Below, piece after piece: positions 6,004 through 12,486 of a stretch of DNA of 12,486 bases. The notes beneath the pieces were generated by a model. That model saw only the letters and a list, made by a program, of their open reading frames with translations, was not told where the DNA came from and ran no database searches. Source of the DNA: JACRDV01 sp024860865 [NCBI: Methanobacteriota archaeon]. GTDB lineage: Archaea; JACRDV01. Position 1 is the first letter of the stretch; each line of letters starts with the position of its first letter. The translations under genes and the position numbers were made by a program. Location of the stretch: positions 1 to 12,486 of the forward strand of contig JACRDV010000085.1 in the NCBI GenBank assembly GCA_024860865.1. The letters run 5' to 3'.

Positions 6004-6060
6004 CCCCCGAATACTTGGAGGGGTTGGATTTTAGTGCAACGTTCCGAAGGAAAAATCCAA
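6004..6060. repeat. Stem-loop element beside copy B
   Basis: CCCC (6004-6007) can pair with GGGG (6020-6023). Directly after it, TTGGATTTT (6024-6032) pairs perfectly with AAAATCCAA (6052-6060) and encloses TTCC-GAA-GGAA (6042-6052, sharing one base), an apical GAA loop like those of copies A and B. It lies between copy B and the recombinase remnant, where an integron would have attI. No consensus core was identified. Confidence 0.35.
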
Positions 6061-6116
6061 AGTCGTGAGGGTGCCGAAAATTTTTTGTTGCCGTAGTTTT
6101 TTCTTAATTGATATAA

Positions 6117-6334
6117 AATAACTGCCGGTATAACAAGAGAACAATACAGCAGATTATCAAGCAGGCTTCGGGAAATGCGGAATTAAGAAGAATGTAACCC
6201 CACATACATTGAGACATAGTTTTGCTACCCATTTGCTGGAATCTGGAGCGGATATAAGGTATATCCAGCAATTGCTGAGACACAAAGATGTGAAAACTAC
6301 ACAAATCTATACACATATAGCAAATAAAGACTAA
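6117..6334 (+). pseudogene. C-terminal remnant of a Xer/IntI-type tyrosine recombinase, frameshifted
   Basis: The first part in frame reads [12 protein letters not shown] (from about 6132). The rest, in another frame, reads [20 protein letters not shown], then [20 protein letters not shown] and [14 protein letters not shown] followed by TAA. This is the catalytic C-terminus of a tyrosine recombinase: HTLRH holds the second Arg and its His, LLRH the third conserved position, and IYTHI the Tyr nucleophile. Restoring one base at about 6166-6176 joins the two parts in the normal family spacing. The N-terminal core-binding domain and first catalytic Arg are absent; a stop lies at 6114-6116. The piece fits XerC/D-like proteins and integron integrases equally. 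The IntI-specific extra helix would lie in the lost or altered part. It is divergent from mntA-hepT and next to the right direct repeat. Confidence 0.85.
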
Positions 6335-6534
6335 AAAAGCTGGCAAACCTGTTCTAACTTTTTGAGAAATTTATAATCCAAGAAGAATTATACCAACAAT
6401 AAGTTAACAGAACCTCATTTCCCTAGCCTTATATACGAGCAAAGAATTAAAAAGTTTAAATATCTTTTTAAACTGCTCTTCTATATAACTGATTTCTCCT
6501 TTAACAATTTTATCTAAAATTTCTTCATAAAAAC
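6335..6534. other. Intergenic region at the right edge of the island
   Basis: 200 AT-rich bases between the recombinase remnant and the pyrI stop. It holds the right copy of the direct repeat (6439-6460), whose complement CTTTTTAATT may help to terminate pyrBI transcription. No gene is supported here. Confidence 0.5.
6439..6460 (+). repeat. Right copy of 22-bp perfect direct repeat (possible attR)
   Basis: Identical to 4579-4600 in the same orientation; GCCT and a T-rich run flank both copies at similar distances. It lies about 105 bases downstream of the recombinase remnant, the usual place for an attachment site of a tyrosine-recombinase element. Confidence 0.8.
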
Positions 6535-7946
<1,412 letters not shown>

Positions 7947-7947
7947 T

Positions 7948-7965
7948 CAATTTTTATAAAATTTA
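7948..7965 (-). promoter_or_regulatory. TATA-like promoter of pyrBI
   Basis: On the minus strand AAATTTTATAAAAATTG lies about 25 bases before the TTG start. The distance fits a leaderless archaeal mRNA, consistent with the absence of a ribosome site before pyrB. Confidence 0.45.
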
Positions 7966-8186
7966 GTATTCGATAAGCCTATTAACTTTTTGGGTGGCAA
8001 TATAATAATCCTAAATTTATCCCTACTTATGCCCAAAAAACCTGAAACAACTCAGAGGAAAGTATAGACTTAAACATTCCATAGAAAAAACGGAAGAGTT
8101 ACAAGAAAAGCAAGTTAGGCAAAGAACTTGAGAGTAATTCTGCCTTTAAAAAATTGGGCAATAACCTTTAAATAAGTGAGTACGAA
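7966..8186. other. Intergenic spacer between trmI and pyrB
   Basis: About 220 bases with no supported gene. On the plus strand there are short open stretches (a 12-codon ATG frame at 8029 and a Lys/Glu-rich frame without a start at about 8043-8130) that might be debris of a small gene, but nothing recognisable. Confidence 0.4.
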
Positions 8187-8951
8187 CTAAATTTTCCTTG
8201 CAAAAGTTAAGTACCCAGTATGCCCAACCATTCTTGTCTTGGGGCGTGTACCCCTTTTTGTTACTTCAATTTCGCGTGTTAAGCATTCTATAGTTTTTAT
8301 TTCTTGGAGAGAGTATCGATGTAAAGCCTCATTAACTTTTTGCACTTGCTCAATAAAAGGAGAGTAAATAACAACATAGCCCCCAGCTTTTAAAGCAGAT
8401 TTAGCATGTTCTATTACTTTTTCAGGACTGGATAGATCAAGTGTAATTAAATCAACTTCATTCTCTTCAAATCCTTGGGTTACGTCTTTATTTTTAACAG
8501 TAATAATATGGTTCAAACCAACTAGCTCAATATTTCTTTTTGCAATTTCTATAAATTCAGACTTAATCTCATAAGTAATAACTTTTCCATTTGGTTGAAC
8601 TAAGTAGCCAAGATATATTGCTAAAGCTCCAGACCCAGTGCCAGCATCTAAGATAAAATCACCAGGTCCAACCCCGGTTCCAGCAACAATTTGTCCAACA
8701 TCTTTCGATAGAACAATCGTTCCGGGGCGCTCAATTTTAGATATTAGATCAGAAATTCTTGGCTTTATTATTTTAAAGGTTCTACCGAGATGAGATTGAA
8801 TTTCCTCACCGTAGTCTTTTTTTAAGAGTTCGCTAAGTCTAATTTTACCAAAATCAGTGTGAAATTCTTTAGCAGGGTCAACTCTTACTAGATACTTTTT
8901 TGATCGTTGATCAAATAGCAAAACTACTTCGCCGAGTTTCAGGAAGCCCAC
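8187..8951 (-). CDS. trmI: tRNA (adenine-N1)-methyltransferase TrmI, archaeal type
   Basis: S-adenosylmethionine-dependent enzyme that methylates adenines of the tRNA T-loop; archaeal members are known for A57/A58. 254 residues. The N-terminal beta domain (1-60) begins with the LGEVVLLFD motif. The Rossmann-type domain carries RPGTIVLSKDVGQIVAGTGV, motif I DAGTGSGALA (102-111), Glu128 (ITYEIKSEF) that binds the SAM ribose, and Asp172 in DLITLDLSSP. The C-terminus RGTRPKTRMVGHTGYLTFAR is characteristic of the family. The start is GTG (8949-8951), overlapping the end of the DUF131 gene by 13 bases; there is no good ribosome site, so translation is probably coupled to that gene. Confidence 0.92.
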   Translation of the reverse strand: MGFLKLGEVVLLFDQRSKKYLVRVDPAKEFHTDFGKIRLSELLKKDYGEEIQSHLGRTFKIIKPRISDLISKIERPGTIVLSKDVGQIVAGTGVGPGDFILDAGTGSGALAIYLGYLVQPNGKVITYEIKSEFIEIAKRNIELVGLNHIITVKNKDVTQGFEENEVDLITLDLSSPEKVIEHAKSALKAGGYVVIYSPFIEQVQKVNEALHRYSLQEIKTIECLTREIEVTKRGTRPKTRMVGHTGYLTFARKI

Positions 8952-9196
8952 CTGTAAAACAGCATAAAAGTCACCACTATCAAAATTATAGCCAAACCTA
9001 GGACTACTGCGAGGGACTTGGTGTCAGTCCCAAAGCCAATAGGAATTGGCCCGATTAATATAACCCCTCCTCCTCGAACTTGGGTTTCTTTGGTTTTTGC
9101 GCTTTCAAGCATCCCAAACAAAATACCAACAAAAATAAGCAAAAATCCAATAATAATTACAGCAAGTCCGAGCAAAATCAATAGACTCGCCTTCAC
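8939..9196 (-). CDS. DUF131 (TIGR00304-type) small membrane protein
   Basis: Small archaeal membrane protein of unknown function with two predicted membrane helices (LLILLGLAVIIIGFLLIFVGILF near the start, LAVVLGLAIILIVVTFMLFYRW at the end). They are joined by the family loop VRGGGVILIGPIPIGFGTD, glycine-rich and the best conserved part. The frame opens with GTG at 9205, but the GTG at 9194-9196 is the better start: GAGGTG (complement of 9203-9208) lies six bases before it and would overlap the upstream GTG. That gives 85 residues starting MKASLLILLG. It overlaps trmI by 13 bases and is read divergently from secF across a 60-base gap. Confidence 0.85.
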   Translation of the reverse strand: MKASLLILLGLAVIIIGFLLIFVGILFGMLESAKTKETQVRGGGVILIGPIPIGFGTDTKSLAVVLGLAIILIVVTFMLFYRWAS

Positions 9197-9225
9197 TTGA
9201 TACACCTCATAAATTTATTATACAA

Positions 9226-9242
9226 GCGCGGTATTTAAGTAT
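9226..9242. promoter_or_regulatory. Divergent promoter between the DUF131 gene and secF
   Basis: GCGGTATTTAAGTATCC contains a near-palindromic TATA core (TATTTAAGTA, 9231-9240). On the plus strand it would start transcription near 9262, just before the secF ATG at 9266, so secF may be nearly leaderless. On the minus strand it sits a suitable distance upstream of the DUF131 gene and its GAGGTG site. Confidence 0.5.
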
Positions 9243-9265
9243 CCAGCGCGTCTTGGTGCTTTCTT

Positions 9266-10153
9266 ATGATCGATATAAAGCCTATTGACCTAAAGAAGTT
9301 AATAGTTATCCCTATTGTAATTTTAATACTTTCAGTAGTTTCTATTTTCTACTTAGGGGTAGATAGAGGCATTGATTTTGAAGGGGGCACCCTTGCTGTC
9401 ATTAAATTGAATACACAAATTGACACGTCTGCTATTGAATCAAAGTTTAAAGATACTCTAAAAACTTCAGATATAAAAGTTCTTAGTGCAGGTGAAGATA
9501 AAGCATTTGTTGAAATCGCGCGACTAGAAGTTAGTGAAGAAAAGATTAATGAAATTTTAGGTGAAATAGGCAAAGCCGAATCCACTAAGCGAGTCGGAGC
9601 AACTATTAGCGAAAAATTTTGGGGACAGGCGATTAGAGCCTTAATAATTGGTTATGTGTTAATGGCTCTTGTTGTTTTAATTGCCTTTAGAACTATAGTT
9701 CCATCCTTTGCTGTTATGCTTTGCGCTTTCTCTGACATAGTTGTGGCTCTCGGAGGAATGGCTCTATTTAATATTCCTCTTTCGCTGGCCTCGATAGCAG
9801 CTCTGTTAATGTTGATTGGTTATTCTGTTGATACTGATATTTTATTAACAACTCGAATTGTAAAAACCAAAATTGGAACTTTTGATGAGCGAATGGGTGC
9901 TGCAATGAAAACTGGATTAACAATGACATTTACTGCAATTGCTGCGGTTGGAATGCTTTATATTTTTTCTTCTACAAGTTCACTAGCTTATTATCTTGGA
10001 ACGACTCCATCAACTGAGCTCAGCCAAATCACATCTGTTTTGATTATTGGGTTAGCAGGAGATATACCGAATACTTGGATTCAAAATACTTACATCTTAA
10101 AGATGTATTTAGAGCGCATTGAGCGCAAAATACCGAGGAAGAAAAAGAAATGA
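9266..10153 (+). CDS. secF: Protein translocase accessory subunit SecF
   Basis: Membrane subunit that works with SecD to help preproteins across the cytoplasmic membrane, in bacteria using the proton gradient; archaea have the pair but lack SecA. 295 residues. Membrane helix 1 is about 11-30, followed by the motif GIDFEGGT (35-42), an external domain to about 120, then five membrane helices from about 123 on. The helix 4 motif GYSVDTDILLTTR (185-197) carries the conserved Asp residues. The tail is basic (RIERKIPRKKKK) and cytoplasmic. The stop overlaps the secD start (ATGA). Confidence 0.94.
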   Translation: MIDIKPIDLKKLIVIPIVILILSVVSIFYLGVDRGIDFEGGTLAVIKLNTQIDTSAIESKFKDTLKTSDIKVLSAGEDKAFVEIARLEVSEEKINEILGEIGKAESTKRVGATISEKFWGQAIRALIIGYVLMALVVLIAFRTIVPSFAVMLCAFSDIVVALGGMALFNIPLSLASIAALLMLIGYSVDTDILLTTRIVKTKIGTFDERMGAAMKTGLTMTFTAIAAVGMLYIFSSTSSLAYYLGTTPSTELSQITSVLIIGLAGDIPNTWIQNTYILKMYLERIERKIPRKKKK

Positions 10154-11376
10154 AGCGAGAAATTTTACTTTTGGTTATTGCACTATTGGTTTCCGTTGCA
10201 GCAATGGGTTATCGATATGCTGAGTGGGGTTCGCCTGTAAAAACGGGATTAGACATTCAAGGCGGAACTAAAGTTATTTTAAAACTAGAAAAACAAGTTG
10301 CAATTGAAGAAATGGAAACTATTAGGAGCATTTTGCAAACCAGATTGAACTCATATGGATTAAAGGATATTAAAGTTAGAGCTTGGGGTGACCAATTCGT
10401 TAGCGTTGATATTGCTGGAGCAACTCCTGAAGAAGCAGAAGGGATAATTGGAAAGCCAGGCAAACTAGAAGTTAAAATGAAAAATATAACAGCTTTTACT
10501 GGAGGTGAACTCAAAGCTGTTTATGCACCGACAATTGAGGCTTTCCCAACAAGAACATGGGGAATCCCGTTCACACTTAATGATGAAGGCGCAAAAAAAT
10601 TCATGGAGGTTGCAGTTGAGACAAAGGCTACTGACAATCGATCAATTCCAGTTGATATGTACTTGGACGATAAGCTCGTGAATAGCGCTCCAATTTCTCC
10701 GGAATTGGGACAAGATCTTGAACGTGGAACGCAACAAAGAGAACTTGTGATAACTACAGGTGGCGTAGATGAAGCTGCAAAAAAAGAGGCTTACCGAATA
10801 TACGCAATTCTTCGATCAGGTTCACTTCCAGTGAAAATAGAAATTGTAAGTATCAGTGGAGTTTCACCTTTCCTTGGCAGACAATTTGTTAGGGTGGCAG
10901 GGTTGGCAGGCATAGCCGCAATCATTGTAATTACATTAATTATTTTTGTTCGGTATCGTAGGCCAAAGATAACATGGCCAATTATGTTTACCTGTTTAAG
11001 CGAGGCTATAATTATTCTTGGTGTAGCAGCGATCATTAAGTGGGATATCGACTTGCCTTCAATCGCTGGTATACTCGCTGCAATTGGAACTGGAGTTGAT
11101 AATCAAATAGTTATAACAGACGAAGTTTTGAGAGGAAAAATTGAAGAGAAACGGCTCAGCATGCGAGCTAGAATTGAACGTGCACTTTTTATAATTTTTA
11201 CTTCAGCAGCTACAATTATAGTTGCAATGTTGCCGCTAGCTTTCCTAGCAATGGGGGCTATAAGTGGATTTGCTGTGACCACAATTATCGGCGTAATCGT
11301 TGGGGTATTTATAACCCGACCAGCTTATGCCCAAATTATAAGGCAACTTCTTGAAATGGAAGCTAGTGAAGCCTGA
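10150..11376 (+). CDS. secD: Protein translocase accessory subunit SecD
   Basis: Partner of SecF in the archaeal translocation complex. 408 residues, within the usual archaeal size. Membrane helix 1 is 4-20, followed by GLDIQGGTKVILKLE (33-47, the hallmark motif). A large external domain extends to about 245. Then come membrane helices from 249 (AGLAGIAAIIVITLIIFV) onward, with the helix 4 motif IAAIGTGVDNQIVITDEVLR holding Asp317 and Asp324. The gene order is secF then secD, the reverse of the common bacterial order. The trkH start follows the stop by four bases, so all three genes are probably one transcript. Confidence 0.94.
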   Translation: MKREILLLVIALLVSVAAMGYRYAEWGSPVKTGLDIQGGTKVILKLEKQVAIEEMETIRSILQTRLNSYGLKDIKVRAWGDQFVSVDIAGATPEEAEGIIGKPGKLEVKMKNITAFTGGELKAVYAPTIEAFPTRTWGIPFTLNDEGAKKFMEVAVETKATDNRSIPVDMYLDDKLVNSAPISPELGQDLERGTQQRELVITTGGVDEAAKKEAYRIYAILRSGSLPVKIEIVSISGVSPFLGRQFVRVAGLAGIAAIIVITLIIFVRYRRPKITWPIMFTCLSEAIIILGVAAIIKWDIDLPSIAGILAAIGTGVDNQIVITDEVLRGKIEEKRLSMRARIERALFIIFTSAATIIVAMLPLAFLAMGAISGFAVTTIIGVIVGVFITRPAYAQIIRQLLEMEASEA

Positions 11377-11380
11377 GGAT

Positions 11381-12486
11381 ATGGAATTCAGAAAAACGAG
11401 CCTTGGAATTATTCTTCGTGACTTAGGTTCAACGCTCTTATTACTTCCAATTTCTTTCATAGTACCAATTGTTATAGCGATTATATACAAAGAATTTGAT
11501 CTGACCATAATATTTTTGATTCCAGCAATTATTGTTTTTATAGTTGGATATGCTTTTAAAAGATTTTTTTATAGTGAAGAGCCAGCTAGGCTTAGACATG
11601 CTATGGCAGTTTCAGCGTTGTTATATTTCTTTGCCATGCTTTTTGGCGCTATTCCATTAGCCTTCTGGCAAATGTCATATATGGATGCTTGTTTTGAAGC
11701 AATGTCAGGTTGGAGTACAACCGGTTTAACCATGATGCTCAAACCAGAACTTGCCCCGAGATCAATTCTATTTTACAGGAGCTTTATTCAATGGGTAGGT
11801 GGAGCTGGTATAATTGTTTTGATGTTAACTATTTTATCACGGCCAGGATTGACAACATTTGCTCTTTATAGAGCAGAAGCTAGAGAGGAAAGAATTAGAC
11901 CCAGTATTTTTGGAACTGCGCGAACAATATGGTGGATTTATCTAATTTTCACTGGACTTAGCATATTGCTATTCTGGATGGCTGGCATGTCGATTTTTGA
12001 TTCAATCAACCATGCTATGACTGGAATTGCAACAGCTGGGTTCTCCACACATGGCGCAAGCATTGGAGCTTATAATAACCAACTTGTAGAGATAGTGGCT
12101 ATAATCATAATGTGTTTAGGCGCTATTAACTTTGGGGTTCATTATAGAGCAATAACAAGATCTCCTTCAGAATATCTACATGATCCAGAAACAATTAGTT
12201 TATTAGTAATTATTTTAGGGTTCATTCCTCTGATATTTTTTGGTACCTTTAAGATTTTTGGTAATATCTCAGAAACTTTTCGTCATTCACTTTTTCAAGC
12301 TTTTTCATGTTTAACAACTACTGGTTTCCAATCAACTGATTTAAAAAATTGGGGAGATTTTTCAAAAGTTGTGATGGGCACTTTAATGGTAATAGGGGCA
12401 TCAACAGGGTCCACATGTGGTGGAATAAAATTAATGCGCGTAATTGTGCTAGCAATAGTTACTAGATGGCAAGTAACTAGAATTCT
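11381..12486 (+). CDS. trkH: TrkH/KtrB-family potassium transporter, membrane subunit (C-terminus beyond window)
   Basis: Potassium-uptake membrane protein made of four channel-like repeats. 368 codons are present, reading from MEFRKTSLGIILRDLGSTLL to the window end. All four selectivity-filter segments are visible: SGWSTTGLTMM (about 110-120), TGIATAGFSTHG (214-225), SCLTTTGFQSTD (309-320) and GASTGSTCGGIKLMR (339-353). Each has the central glycine that binds K+. Only the last part after the fourth pore loop is missing, by truncation at the window edge. ATG at 11381 follows the secD stop by four bases, with GAGG overlapping that stop; spacing is short. A regulatory NAD-binding TrkA subunit would be expected, possibly downstream; none is in the window. 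Confidence 0.93.
   Translation, partial: MEFRKTSLGIILRDLGSTLLLLPISFIVPIVIAIIYKEFDLTIIFLIPAIIVFIVGYAFKRFFYSEEPARLRHAMAVSALLYFFAMLFGAIPLAFWQMSYMDACFEAMSGWSTTGLTMMLKPELAPRSILFYRSFIQWVGGAGIIVLMLTILSRPGLTTFALYRAEAREERIRPSIFGTARTIWWIYLIFTGLSILLFWMAGMSIFDSINHAMTGIATAGFSTHGASIGAYNNQLVEIVAIIIMCLGAINFGVHYRAITRSPSEYLHDPETISLLVIILGFIPLIFFGTFKIFGNISETFRHSLFQAFSCLTTTGFQSTDLKNWGDFSKVVMGTLMVIGASTGSTCGGIKLMRVIVLAIVTRWQVTRI

Noticed and set aside
8029-8130. Short plus-strand frames (MPKKPETTQRKV and a Lys/Glu-rich frame) between trmI and pyrB
   Set aside because: One is only 12 codons and the other has no start; joining them needs a frameshift and no family is recognisable.
8118-8133. Third copy of the direct repeat (GGCAAAGAA...)
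   Set aside because: Only about nine consecutive bases match, which is within chance for this composition.

Overview
The window looks like chromosomal DNA of an AT-rich archaeon, probably euryarchaeal. The evidence is a tRNA-Pro with a 15-nt intron in its anticodon loop, a mevalonate-pathway operon of the archaeal type (HMG-CoA synthase, thiolase, DUF35 zinc/OB protein, with an upstream HTH regulator), PyrB with the archaeal regulatory subunit PyrI, an archaeal TrmI methyltransferase, a DUF131 membrane protein, an archaeal SecF-SecD pair, short ATGA overlaps between genes, and TATA-box-like promoters with several apparently leaderless starts. The sequence alone does not fix the lineage.

Layout. 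1-347: N-terminal part of a winged-helix-type regulator on the minus strand, cut by the window edge. 348-640: very AT-rich spacer. About 647-951: a more GC-rich, self-complementary segment that I read as a candidate structured RNA of unknown family. 991-1083: tRNA-Pro(CGG), minus strand. 1196-4524: regulator, HMGS, thiolase and DUF35, tightly coupled on the plus strand; these proteins make HMG-CoA, the entry to archaeal lipid synthesis. 4525-6534: an accessory island. 6535-7934: pyrB-pyrI (minus), the first committed step of pyrimidine synthesis. 8187-9196: DUF131 protein and trmI (minus). 9266-12486: secF, secD and a trkH-type potassium transporter (plus, cut by the window end).

The island sits between two converging housekeeping operons and is the most interesting part. 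It is bracketed by a 22-bp perfect direct repeat (4579-4600 and 6439-6460). Inside are a ribbon-helix-helix-like small protein, a small charged helical protein, a MntA-HepT (MNT/HEPN) toxin-antitoxin pair on the minus strand, and a frameshifted C-terminal remnant of a Xer/IntI-type tyrosine recombinase on the plus strand. The toxin-antitoxin pair is flanked by two related imperfect palindromes (5085-5168, 5912-6002). These have the outer box arrangement of integron attC sites and share a hairpin with a GAA loop and a TTTGGGTG block. The recombinase remnant is divergent from the pair, as intI is from its cassettes. I read this as a possible integron-like cassette inside a decayed integrated element in an archaeon. 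The attC-like reading rests on visual alignment only.
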